Assembly: GCF_000974685.2 (NCBI RefSeq)
Contig: NZ_AP018738.1
Location: forward strand, 1,116,001 to 1,180,000
Direction: 5' to 3'
DNA from: Ferriphaselus amnicola
GTDB lineage: Bacteria; Pseudomonadota; Gammaproteobacteria; Burkholderiales; Gallionellaceae
Length of the DNA stretch: 64,000 nt
Shown here: positions 1 through 6,135 of the stretch, piece by piece
Position numbering within the stretch: the first letter of the stretch is position 1
Layout: each line of letters opens with the position of its first letter
Program-made: the position numbers and the translations under genes
The notes under the pieces: model-generated
What the model saw: the letters and a program-made list of their open reading frames with translations, nothing else
What the model was told of the DNA's origin: nothing
The model's database searches: none

Positions 1-320
1 AAGTTACCGCGAACGACATCAAAAGTGCCAAGATGGAAATGGACGTTTTCATCTAAACCGAACAGGAGGGGAAAGTCATGAGCATTATCACGATAGGGAT
101 TGATCTTGCCAAGAATGTTTTTGCAGTTCATGGCGTGAATGAGGCTGGACGAGCCGAGTTGATCAAGCCGAAGGTTTCGCGAGATCAGTTGTTGCCACTG
201 ATTGCCCAGTTGCCGCCGTGCGTGATCGGCATGGAAGCCTGCACGGGCGCACATCACTGGGCGCGGCAGTTCCGGCAGTTTGGTCACACCGTGCGGCTGA
301 TCGCGCCGAAATTCGTCACG
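1..320 (+). mobile_element. Truncated IS1111-type (IS110 family) element
   Basis: Bases 1-320 match the left part of the complete element further on (window base 1 corresponds to base 4565) with only scattered mismatches, including the leader before the transposase. Identity stops abruptly after base 320, so the right two thirds are missing. The left end lies outside the window. The fragment caps the distal end of the cassette array, where the attC site of the last cassette should be. Confidence 0.9.
78..320 (+). pseudogene. IS110-family transposase, N-terminal fragment
   Basis: The first 81 codons are almost identical to the 341-residue transposase encoded downstream and keep the DEDD-type N-terminal motif (IGIDLAKN) and the ACTGAHHWAR segment. 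After codon 81 the reading frame runs into unrelated DNA and ends at base 473, so the catalytic and C-terminal helix-turn-helix parts are lost. The leader carries an AGGAGGGG ribosome site as in the full copy. It cannot encode an active transposase. Confidence 0.9.
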
Positions 321-333
321 TCAACTGGAGGTG

Positions 334-353
334 GAAAACCGTGGTCTGTCCCC
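334..353 (-). repeat. Dispersed repeat GGGGACAGACCACG(G)TTTTC
   Basis: Read on the minus strand this is a copy of a short repeat also found at 23828, 25205 and 28844. It lies between the broken IS end and the last cassette gene, so the junction has been rearranged. In betaproteobacteria such sequences are often seen beside RAYT-type transposases, and a RAYT remnant is present in this window; that link is inference. Confidence 0.6.
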
Positions 354-376
354 GCTTATCTAGGCTGCATGCGAGT

Positions 377-805
377 TCAGTGCGGACGGTTGATAAGTTC
401 GCGGCTGACGAACAGAGCTTTCCCGTGGCTGAAGGAACCGTCCGCCAGTGACCAGAATGGCATCTGCGTATAGAAGACCAGCGAGATGGCCGCCAAGGAA
501 GGAAACTTTTCAAAGCTGCGCCGCGCGGCTTCTCTTGCCTTCTGCACGTCTTCCTCGGTCCTGAAGCCATAGAGTGCAAGGACGACCACGTTTCCTGTGG
601 CTGCGTGGTGAGCGTATGACCTTCCACCTTCTACTGGCTTTTCCAAGGAAAGTTCCGGTAGCCCGCCAAGCTCCATTGCAAAGTATCCGGCGACCGAATC
701 AGCGAGTTGCTTATTTTGGGAAGTCGGCTCATCTAAGAGAGACCACCCCACGAGACTTAAGAACGCCGCTGCCACGGCGAGCTTAGCAAGCGAAAGTGGT
801 TTCAT
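377..805 (-). CDS. Cassette-encoded secreted protein of unknown function
   Basis: This 142-residue product starts with a short positive region and a hydrophobic stretch (residues 5-24) that looks like a signal peptide or single anchor, so it is probably exported. I recognise no family. I chose the ATG rather than an upstream in-frame TTG because the TTG falls inside the attC site. It is the last visible cassette gene and is transcribed away from intI, as cassette genes normally are. Its own attC site is missing because the IS fragment and a dispersed repeat lie directly behind its stop codon. Confidence 0.6.
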   Translation of the reverse strand: MKPLSLAKLAVAAAFLSLVGWSLLDEPTSQNKQLADSVAGYFAMELGGLPELSLEKPVEGGRSYAHHAATGNVVVLALYGFRTEEDVQKAREAARRSFEKFPSLAAISLVFYTQMPFWSLADGSFSHGKALFVSRELINRPH

Positions 806-808
806 GCG

Positions 809-873
809 GATCAACGTGGAAATGAGCGGCCTGCGCGGCTTTTCGCGCAGGCCGCTCGATTGATAGGTTAGCC
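809..873 (-). other. attC recombination site
   Basis: An imperfect palindrome with a long stem (GAGCGGCCTGCGCG paired with its complement across GCTTTT) is bounded by GATCAAC and GTTAGCC. The GTTAGCC end is the exact complement of GGCTAAC at the start of the same cassette (1382-1388), as expected for one mobilised unit. It closes the cassette that carries the 166-residue protein gene. Confidence 0.8.
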
Positions 874-874
874 A

Positions 875-1375
875 TCACTTCGCCAACTCCACTTTCACTG
901 TGTCAGATACAGTGGCGGTAAGCGAGTGTAAAAACACAGCCTTGATTCCCTTCCATTCTTCAGCAAAGACTGGCTCGCCGCGAACAAGCACCCAGGCGGG
1001 GGACTTCAGAGATTTGACGATCTTTTCCTCGACTTCAGAAACCGAGAGCGTGGGTAGATGCAGCGTAATGACGAAGTGCCCTGTTGGCTCAGCCTTCAGC
1101 AGTAGCGGCTCGACCAACGGTAGCTGAGGTGCTACCTCGAAGAGATGTTGTTCACAGAACCATTCGAGCGTTGTTGCACCATCCGCCCGTTGGCGGACTG
1201 AAACATCTTCTACCTTCCCAACCCACATAACAATCTGACCATTGACTATTGGCCCCTCGGAAACATGACGCGCGGTAACTAAATAGTCGTCGCTTGGCAC
1301 CGAGAACTCGCTCAGGTCTTTTGCGCTGGCCACGGTAGTAACCAGAACCATAAGAAATGGAAGCAGGCGCGTCAT
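875..1375 (-). CDS. Cassette-encoded periplasmic protein of unknown function
   Basis: The 166-residue protein begins with a clear signal peptide (MTRLLPFLMVLVTTVASA, cleavage likely after residue 18), so it should be periplasmic. The mature part is a single compact domain rich in beta-strand-like sequence, with one cysteine. A stretch around residues 40-70 faintly recalls the Slp/YeaY outer-membrane family, but too weakly to name it. The stop codon lies 2 bases from the attC site and the start lies 7 bases from the upstream core site, so the gene fills its cassette. Confidence 0.7.
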   Translation of the reverse strand: MTRLLPFLMVLVTTVASAKDLSEFSVPSDDYLVTARHVSEGPIVNGQIVMWVGKVEDVSVRQRADGATTLEWFCEQHLFEVAPQLPLVEPLLLKAEPTGHFVITLHLPTLSVSEVEEKIVKSLKSPAWVLVRGEPVFAEEWKGIKAVFLHSLTATVSDTVKVELAK

Positions 1376-1381
1376 GATGAT

Positions 1382-1438
1382 GGCTAACGAATTAAGGGGC
1401 GCGCCGAAGGCGCGACCCGCTTGAATGACAGGTTAGGG
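1382..1438 (-). other. attC recombination site
   Basis: A 57-base palindromic site is bounded by GGCTAAC and GTTAGGG. The central stem is GGGGCGCGCC/GGCGCGACCC with a three-base loop. It belongs to the cassette with the 91-residue membrane protein. Confidence 0.85.
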
Positions 1439-1464
1439 TTATAGACACCCAGCGCGTCTTTCGC

Positions 1465-1740
1465 TTAGTCATCGTGCCCCACAAACGGCGGGTAGTCTGG
1501 ATGGTTCTCTCCCTGTCGGATGAACGCGCGATCTGCTGGTTGTTCCGGCTGGGAACTACTAGCCAGCACGAAGTGAACTACCGCCGCGCCAAGTATTGGA
1601 ATGAGCCAGATGAGCGCAAACTGAGATAGTTTTTGAACTCGGCTGTACTCCACGGCTTTAGCAAGCCTAAATGTAATCCACACTTGATATGCACCGACCA
1701 ACAGCAGGACAGATGCAGCAATGAAGAATGGGAAATTCAT
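1465..1740 (-). CDS. Cassette-encoded small two-span membrane protein
   Basis: The 91-residue product has two hydrophobic segments (about residues 4-22 and 42-62) with a charged loop between, followed by a polar tail rich in Pro, Gln and Asp. It is therefore probably an inner-membrane protein. The ATG is preceded by AAGGTG at good spacing. A longer frame starting at a GTG would translate the attC palindrome and was not used. The arrangement resembles the DUF1294/PLD-nuclease-N-like small membrane families, but I cannot assign it. Confidence 0.65.
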   Translation of the reverse strand: MNFPFFIAASVLLLVGAYQVWITFRLAKAVEYSRVQKLSQFALIWLIPILGAAVVHFVLASSSQPEQPADRAFIRQGENHPDYPPFVGHDD

Positions 1741-1745
1741 GAACA

Positions 1746-1808
1746 CCTTATCGTAGAGTTGAGGGGCGGCGCGCTTTTGCGCCGTCCCTCTCGAACGGCG
1801 GGTTAGCA
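1746..1808 (-). other. attC recombination site with one degenerate end
   Basis: The right end GTTAGCA is the exact complement of TGCTAAC at the start of the same cassette (2230-2236). The left end has decayed to CCTTATC. A strong stem (GAGGGGCGGCGCGC with its partner across TTTT) is intact. It belongs to the cassette with the 140-residue membrane protein, whose TAA stop lies inside the GTTAGCA box. Confidence 0.75.
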
Positions 1809-2225
1809 CGCATTTTTCTGCTCCTTGGCGAAACGTTCACTGAGAGATGAAAAATAAGCAATCGCCAACACAGCGCCCCAAATGGTAGCTGACAATTCAG
1901 TTAATGCGTTAGCCCACCCTGAGGCCAGGGTAATACCAAAAAATGGGTAAATCACATAAATCAAAACTGTAGAGTAGAGGGATAGCATGCGTGCCCACCT
2001 CTTGAAAAAAAGCAGTCCAAAAGCGCTTACTAAAGCCATGAGCAGGAGAGTTACCAAGAGGGCAAGCCACAGAGGATTTTCGGATATGGCGGGTGTTTGT
2101 ACGTTTTCATATGCCTGCGTCAGTGAACTAGGGATCAAGTTTGGGATAATGGCATCAACCGCTGCTGATGCAATATCGAGCAGAACAGAGAAAATTATTA
2201 AACTGCGAAAAGTTGTCGGTGACAT
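1803..2225 (-). CDS. Cassette-encoded four-span membrane protein
   Basis: The 140-residue protein has four hydrophobic segments at about residues 8-26, 50-74, 80-100 and 110-130, so it is an integral membrane protein. I do not recognise the family. The start codon lies only 4 bases inside the cassette boundary and has no ribosome site of its own, which is common for cassette genes read from an outside promoter. Codon use is clearly more AT-rich than in the neighbouring cassettes, pointing to a different donor. Confidence 0.65.
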   Translation of the reverse strand: MSPTTFRSLIIFSVLLDIASAAVDAIIPNLIPSSLTQAYENVQTPAISENPLWLALLVTLLLMALVSAFGLLFFKRWARMLSLYSTVLIYVIYPFFGITLASGWANALTELSATIWGAVLAIAYFSSLSERFAKEQKNAC

Positions 2226-2229
2226 ATTT

Positions 2230-2289
2230 TGCTAACGTTGGACATGAGGGGCCGCCGATAGGCGGTCCCTCTCGATGGAAGGGTTGGGC
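2230..2289 (-). other. attC recombination site
   Basis: A 60-base palindrome is bounded by TGCTAAC and GTTGGGC, with stem GAGGGGCCGCC/GGCGGTCCCTC and loop GATA. GTTGGGC matches the GTTRRRY consensus and is complementary to GCCCAAC at the start of the same cassette. Confidence 0.85.
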
Positions 2290-2290
2290 G

Positions 2291-2695
2291 TCATGAGGAC
2301 CGCCTTTCTTGAACCTTTGCAAACAGCTCGCCGAGCGTAAGGTTTTCGCTCCAAACGCTTGAGAACTGCAACCCGTACTTTGCTTCGATGTCTTTGGCGA
2401 GGGTTTCCACCTCAAGCGCATCCGGTGTCCAGCGGCTTGGATATAGCGTCCGGTAAACTGACAGAATTTTGTCGTCGGGACTGAACTTCAGCTTTTCTTT
2501 GTTCGGGAACGCGAATGCTTCGGCAAAGAGCGCCAAGAACTCGCGAATCTCAGCCTTTGGTGCAGTGGGGAAGGCACTGCGCCACCCTCGACCTTGGCAC
2601 GCTCGATCACCGAATTGTCCAGGTAAGCGGCCCATCGAGGCACAACCCAATAGAACGGCTATTGCGAGCAGAAACATGATGGTTAAGGTGGACAT
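2291..2695 (-). CDS. Cassette-encoded lipoprotein
   Basis: The 134-residue product has a lipoprotein signal (hydrophobic residues 5-16 followed by the lipobox LLGC), so it is predicted to be lipid-anchored in the envelope. The mature part is mixed alpha/beta with a Lys/Glu-rich middle; no family is recognised. The stop codon directly abuts the attC site and the start lies about 11 bases from the preceding core site, so there is almost no non-coding DNA in the cassette. Confidence 0.65.
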   Translation of the reverse strand: MSTLTIMFLLAIAVLLGCASMGRLPGQFGDRACQGRGWRSAFPTAPKAEIREFLALFAEAFAFPNKEKLKFSPDDKILSVYRTLYPSRWTPDALEVETLAKDIEAKYGLQFSSVWSENLTLGELFAKVQERRSS

Positions 2696-2705
2696 GATTT
2701 ATGGC

Positions 2706-2804
2706 GCCCAACGTGCTAGCTGAGGGGCCGCCGGAGCGGCGAAGCCGCGGAGGGAACCGAGAAGCGCAGCTTCTCGGCGGTCCCTCTCGAGCGGCGGGTT
2801 GGGC
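2706..2804 (-). other. attC recombination site, long form
   Basis: At 99 bases this is the longest attC here. It is bounded by perfect GCCCAAC and GTTGGGC boxes, with an extended stem and an inner extra hairpin (GAGAAGCGCAGCTTCTC). It closes the cassette carrying the Mrr-like nuclease gene. Confidence 0.85.
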
Positions 2805-2813
2805 GTCTGGCGG

Positions 2814-3617
2814 TCATATGTCGACCTCACCACGGATTAGCTCAACGGTTGGCTTAGCAACAGCCATCACTTCGGCAATCGTAGGCGGGCTACGTCGATA
2901 GGCCAGATTAAGCGATGCAAGCAAACGGCCACCGTCAACGAGTTCAACCACAAAACCTCTCTGCGCCGCGAGGGCTTGTTCTTTGGTCACTCCGCGAGTG
3001 AAATGGGACGAAGTGACAAGCAGAGAATTGGTGGCGCCATTGATTGCCATTGTTCCAATGAGTTCCCTAAGGACACGCACGCCAACCTTGTTCTTGGTGT
3101 GTTTGACCTGGGCGTAAACATCACCGTGGTCGTTATGATCAACGATGACGTCAATGCCGCCATCCTTTGATCTTGCGGTCACTCGGGCGTCGTAACCGAA
3201 TTCGCGGAACACGCCCTTGGTCACGTCTTCTAGAGCAGCCCATGCGGTTGAAGAACCGCGACCAAGTAGATGCGCTTCAATCTCACTTTCGAGGGCGGCC
3301 AACTGCTGCTCATCTGGCCCGGAAGAAAACGTGCGTAGAGCGGCACCTGTTGCGGTGAGGATTCGAATTGCACTGTTAGGTAACGATCCGCATGAACTGT
3401 CCCAGGTGTCATTGGACGCAAACCACCAGCCGCAAGACTCGCAACGCATTACCTTGATGTACTGGGAATACCTTCGGCCGTCAGATTCATCCTTCCGATC
3501 AGTGACCGAGAGCGATGGACTGTTTTTACAGCATGGGCAGGCACTGTTCCCAAACACTGCCGACAAAAGAGGAGCGGACTGGGTTTGGCTTCCGTACTGC
3601 CAGATTCGGGAGTTCAT
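2814..3617 (-). CDS. Mrr-like restriction endonuclease with N-terminal zinc ribbon
   Basis: This 267-residue protein has a cysteine cluster (C27, C29, C30, C59, C62) that looks like a zinc ribbon. From about residue 125 it carries an Mrr-type PD-(D/E)xK nuclease domain. The signature residues are visible as GGID (D156) and QVK (Q170, K172), preceded by the typical FGYDARVT strand. Mrr-type enzymes cut modified or foreign DNA, so this is a plausible defence cassette; target and modification dependence cannot be told from sequence. No methylase accompanies it. It is the largest gene in the array and its ends match the cassette boundaries. Confidence 0.75.
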   Translation of the reverse strand: MNSRIWQYGSQTQSAPLLSAVFGNSACPCCKNSPSLSVTDRKDESDGRRYSQYIKVMRCESCGWWFASNDTWDSSCGSLPNSAIRILTATGAALRTFSSGPDEQQLAALESEIEAHLLGRGSSTAWAALEDVTKGVFREFGYDARVTARSKDGGIDVIVDHNDHGDVYAQVKHTKNKVGVRVLRELIGTMAINGATNSLLVTSSHFTRGVTKEQALAAQRGFVVELVDGGRLLASLNLAYRRSPPTIAEVMAVAKPTVELIRGEVDI

Positions 3618-3626
3618 GCGTTAGAC

Positions 3627-3682
3627 GCCCAACGTGTAGTTAAGCCGCGCCGATAGGCGTCGGCTTGAACGTAAGGTTATAC
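3627..3682 (-). other. attC recombination site
   Basis: A 56-base palindrome is bounded by GCCCAAC and GTTATAC, with stem AAGCCG(C)/(T)CGGCTT. GTTATAC is the exact complement of GTATAAC at 4107-4113, which fixes the extent of the next cassette. Confidence 0.85.
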
Positions 3683-3696
3683 ATAAGCCTTACGCA

Positions 3697-3730
3697 AGAA
3701 ATAAAAGCCCAGCCTCCGAAGAGGCTGGGG
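3697..3730 (-). terminator. Rho-independent terminator inside a cassette
   Basis: On the minus strand a perfect nine-base stem (CCCAGCCTC/GAGGCTGGG, loop TTCG) is followed by CTTTTATTTC. It lies 10 bases after the stop codon of the 35-residue gene and marks the end of an independent transcript, which is unusual inside a cassette array. Confidence 0.8.
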
Positions 3731-3739
3731 TGATACCGA

Positions 3740-3847
3740 CTAAATTAGAACCATAAGCAGAAAGACGATTAGCTGTAACTGCCTATGGCTCAATTTAGCC
3801 TTGATGGTTAGCTCTATCATTGGATTAACCTTTGAATGAGCGGCCAT
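3740..3847 (-). CDS. 35-residue toxin-like membrane peptide in an otherwise gene-less cassette
   Basis: The peptide has a basic N-terminal half (several Lys, Arg and His) and a hydrophobic C-terminal half ending LQLIVFLLMVLI, the general plan of small type I toxins that insert into the inner membrane. It has a clear ribosome site (GAGGTG, 5 bases before ATG) and its own terminator just downstream, so I believe it is expressed. The start region lies in a short hairpin. No other sense-strand gene fits in this 430-base cassette. The family is not one I can name, and toxin function is an inference from size, charge layout and control elements. Confidence 0.6.
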   Translation of the reverse strand: MAAHSKVNPMIELTIKAKLSHRQLQLIVFLLMVLI

Positions 3848-3865
3848 CGGTGCACCTCAGGCCGC
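3840..3865 (-). promoter_or_regulatory. Hairpin enclosing the ribosome site of the 35-residue gene
   Basis: GCGGCC and GGCCGC form a perfect six-base stem whose 14-base loop holds the ribosome site GAGGTG, while the start codon runs into the stem. Such a fold would slow translation initiation, as in several type I toxin mRNAs. That comparison is inference. Confidence 0.5.
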
Positions 3866-4106
3866 GCATAAGAAATGTGGCCTGCGGGATTTATATAGCG
3901 CCTTGCTGGGCGCTTGCTCTTGGCTTACCGCGAATGGCCTTGAGCGGCGGCTTGTTCTGCAAACTTACTGGCACAGCCTCGGGATAGCAACAGCACAACC
4001 GTTACGTCCATTGCAGAATACGCACCTTAAGCGGTTTACTAGACCGCAGCCATTGGGGGTAGTAACCCCAATGTTCGTTCCCCACATGCGGCTCTGTGGG
4101 GCTTAT
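3866..4106 (-). other. Leader part of the peptide cassette
   Basis: On the cassette sense strand this stretch has no open frame of useful length. It contains several small inverted repeats (for example around 4061-4074 and 4080-4102) and a TATATAAA box near 3890 that could be a -10 element without a good -35. It is a candidate for a long structured leader or an RNA gene, but nothing specific is recognised. Confidence 0.35.
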
Positions 4107-4181
4107 GTATAACGTGAAGGTAAGGGGCTGCGCTTTAGCGCAGTCCCAGCCAGAAGGGCGAACTTGACCGTAGGGTTAGGT
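4107..4181 (-). other. attC recombination site
   Basis: A 75-base site is bounded by GTATAAC and GTTAGGT, with a GGGGCTGCGC/GCGCAGTCCC stem. GTTAGGT differs at one base from the complement of GCCTAAC at the start of the same cassette. It closes the cassette with the 111-residue gene. Confidence 0.85.
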
Positions 4182-4511
4182 GGCATTGTGATACCACTCT
4201 GGCGGCGGCTCTTTGGCAGACCACCCCCAGTCCACAAGACAATTAATGTAATCCGCAGGATCAATCGGCAAGTGGTGTTCTTCAGCAAGCATTGATGAGC
4301 ATGCGAACCCAGCACTTATGGCCTCAGCAAACGCGTCTCGCACGTACTCCACGTCAATGAGCATTCCACGTTCGCTTCCGAATTGCGGCAGGAGGCAGGC
4401 AAACTCGTAATGCCCGTTCTTGAGAGGGAACATAAAAGGGCCAACGAACTCAATTTTCAAAGCATGAGCGACTGTTTGCCATTGTTCTCGTAAGAGGTCG
4501 CGGTCGGTCAT
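4176..4511 (-). CDS. Cassette-encoded cytoplasmic protein of unknown function
   Basis: The 111-residue acidic product has no signal peptide or membrane segment and is rich in Trp, Tyr and Phe, so it is probably a small soluble protein. I recognise no family. Its TAA stop lies within the attC box, and the ATG lies 10 bases inside the cassette boundary. It is the first intact cassette after the complete IS and would be the cassette closest to attI if the IS were absent. Confidence 0.65.
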   Translation of the reverse strand: MTDRDLLREQWQTVAHALKIEFVGPFMFPLKNGHYEFACLLPQFGSERGMLIDVEYVRDAFAEAISAGFACSSMLAEEHHLPIDPADYINCLVDWGWSAKEPPPEWYHNAT

Positions 4512-4521
4512 ATTTGTGGCC

Positions 4522-4560
4522 GCCTAACGAATGAAAGGGACTTCCCCGTCCCGAAGGAGC
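4522..4560 (-). other. attC remnant interrupted by the IS
   Basis: GCCTAAC is followed by a GGGAC/GTCCC hairpin, the usual left arm of an attC, but no returning arm or GTTRRRY box follows. Sequence shared with the IS leader begins within a few bases after this point. The element has evidently gone into, and removed part of, an attC. Confidence 0.7.
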
Positions 4561-4641
4561 GGTGAAGTTACCGCGAACGGCATCAAAAGTGCCAAGATGG
4601 AAATGGACGTTTTCATCTAAACCGAACAGGAGGGGAAAGTC

Positions 4642-5667
4642 ATGAGCATTATCACGATTGGGATCGATCTTGCCAAGAATGTTTTTGCAGTTCATGGCGT
4701 TAATGAGGCTGGACGAGCCGAGTTGGTCAAGCCGAAGGTGTCGCGAGATCAGTTGTTGCCACTGATTGCCCAGTTGCCGCCATGCGTGATCGGCATGGAA
4801 GCCTGCACGGGCGCGCATCACTGGGCGCGGCAGTTCCGGCAGTTTGGTCACACCGTGCGGCTGATTGCGCCGAAGTTCGTCACGCCGTACCGGATGAGCG
4901 GGAAGCGCGGCAAGAATGATGCGGCGGATGCTGCCGCCATCTGCGAAGCCGTCACCCGCCCACAGATGCGATTTGTGCCGATCAAGGACGAACACCAGCA
5001 AGCCACCCTTACCCTGCACCGCACCCGGCAGGGGTTCGTCGAAGAACGGACCGCGTTGTACAACCGGATACGCGGATTGATTGCCGAGTTCGGCATCATC
5101 CTGCCGCAAAAGGTCGAACGCCTGCGGCGAGAGATCGGTGCACATCTGGAAGACCTACCAAGCTGGGCCAACCGCTGTGTGGGCGACATGCTTGAGCACG
5201 CCGACCGGCTGGACGAACGCATCCACGAATACGACCGCGCCATGGCCGAATCGGCACGCGCAGACGACCGCTGCCGCCGCCTGATGCAACTGCCGGGCAT
5301 CGGCCCGACCAGCGCCACTGCACTTGTCGCCAGCATCGGTCACGGCCACGACTTCAAGCATGGCCGCCAGTTGGCGGCTTGGCTCGGTCTGGTTCCCGGC
5401 CAATACAGCAGCGGCGGCAAAGCTAGGCTCGGACGCATCACCAAAGCCGGCGACGGCTACCTGCGAAGTTTACTGGTGCTGGGTGCGCGCGCCGTGCTCA
5501 ACAGCCTCGGAGACAAACAAGATCGCCACAGTCGCTGGGCCAGAGCCCTCGTCGAGCGACGTGGCTACTGGCGCGCCACCATTGCCATCGCCGCCAAGAA
5601 TGCCCGACTGTGCTGGGCGGTGCTGACCTACGGCGAAGCGTTCCGGCTCACCGCCGATGCAGCCTGA
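4642..5667 (+). CDS. IS110/IS1111-family transposase
   Basis: At 341 residues it has the normal length for the family. The N-terminal RuvC-like DEDD domain is intact (IGIDLAKN near residue 5, GMEACTGAHHWAR near 50, KNDAADAAAI near 92). The C-terminal transposase_20 domain has PGIGPTSATALVASIG near 221 and the AAWLGLVPGQYSSGGK and LGRITKAGDGYLR motifs with the conserved serine region. The ending around KNARLCWAVL is typical of the IS1111 branch. These enzymes use a short element-encoded RNA to choose their target. The AGGAGGGG ribosome site lies 8 bases before the ATG. Confidence 0.93.
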   Translation: MSIITIGIDLAKNVFAVHGVNEAGRAELVKPKVSRDQLLPLIAQLPPCVIGMEACTGAHHWARQFRQFGHTVRLIAPKFVTPYRMSGKRGKNDAADAAAICEAVTRPQMRFVPIKDEHQQATLTLHRTRQGFVEERTALYNRIRGLIAEFGIILPQKVERLRREIGAHLEDLPSWANRCVGDMLEHADRLDERIHEYDRAMAESARADDRCRRLMQLPGIGPTSATALVASIGHGHDFKHGRQLAAWLGLVPGQYSSGGKARLGRITKAGDGYLRSLLVLGARAVLNSLGDKQDRHSRWARALVERRGYWRATIAIAAKNARLCWAVLTYGEAFRLTADAA

Positions 5668-5795
5668 ACGGCCAGCAAAAACCGACTATAGCAAAGGGAG
5701 GAAACGAATCACGGCAGGACGAACGTCGATGATGTGAGCGGGTTGGACCCGCGCGGGGTGAACCTGATCAATTTACAGGGGAGATACACAAACCC
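5668..5795 (+). ncRNA. Putative target-choosing RNA (seekRNA/bridge RNA) region of the IS
   Basis: In the IS1111 group the non-coding right end encodes the guide RNA. Here it contains a strong hairpin (GCGGGTTGGACCCGC, 5738-5752) and an AACGAAT heptamer (5703-5709) that equals the flanking target arm on both sides. The match is short and the RNA is inferred, not seen. Confidence 0.4.
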
Positions 5796-5870
5796 GGCTA
5801 ACGAATGAGGCCCCCGCGCGCGTCTTTCATCAGGGTCCGAGCAATAGGCTCAACATGACCGGTTGTAGTT
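5796..5870 (-). other. Candidate attI site
   Basis: Between intI and the array the only core-like box is GGCTAAC (5796-5802), which on the cassette strand reads GTTAGCC, followed by the first array sequence. The DNA towards intI does not form an attC-like palindrome, as expected for attI. Its position, about 265 bases before intI, suits an attI. The extent of the site is estimated. Confidence 0.5.
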
Positions 5871-6135
5871 TGGCAGTCCTTCACCACCTCGCATCGGCAA
5901 CGAAAGTCAGCAAACGTGATCAAGAGAACAGTAGAGACAAAAACCTAAAGACCAACCGGTCAGTTGCAATGACGGGGAAGCCCTTGTAGTAATTTAGACG
6001 ACAAAATAATTTGGTTGAAGTGTCGCCTAAATCCGGTATGCTTGTCAAAGAAAAGTTAAAAAACCACATATAACCAGATTGTTACTATAACTTTGGATAT
6101 AGGCCATCCGATATAGGCGGCCTAAAAATTCGCGG
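5871..6135. promoter_or_regulatory. Control region between attI and intI
   Basis: No gene fits here. Towards the cassettes a perfect -35 hexamer TTGACA occurs (minus strand, near 6042-6047) with only a poor -10 partner, so it is a weak candidate cassette promoter. Towards intI there are two TATAAC boxes (6069 and 6086) and a direct repeat GATATAGGC at 6096-6104 and 6110-6118, 14 bases apart, just before the start codon. No clear LexA box was seen. Confidence 0.4.

Larger units (their letters stand above)
4561..5795 (+). mobile_element. Complete IS1111-type element inserted at the attI end of the array
   Basis: The unit has about 80 bases of leader, a full transposase gene and about 130 bases of structured 3' non-coding DNA. 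No target duplication or terminal inverted repeat is visible, as usual for the IS110 family. Both flanks read CTAACGAATGA (4524-4534 and 5798-5808), the arm sequence of integron sites. The IS1111-attC group is known to target attC. The exact ends are uncertain by some bases. Confidence 0.75.

Noticed and set aside
1465-1809. Longer form of the two-span membrane protein starting at GTG
   Set aside because: The extra 23 residues would translate the attC palindrome; the internal ATG has a good ribosome site.
3217-3624. Plus-strand frame opposite the nuclease cassette
   Set aside because: The orientation is wrong for a cassette gene, and the minus frame carries the nuclease motifs and fits the attC boundaries.
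3903-4112. Plus-strand 69-codon frame in the peptide cassette
   Set aside because: It runs against cassette polarity and into the attC box, and has no ribosome site; an antisense RNA there remains possible but is not shown.
4450-5145. Minus-strand frame of 231 codons across the IS
   Set aside because: It lies opposite the intact transposase, which has clear family motifs; the minus product shows none and is a codon-bias shadow.
5796-5860. Possible further attC site at the right flank of the IS
   Set aside because: GGCTAAC is present, but no returning arm or GTTRRRY box follows and no stem forms, so attI fits better.
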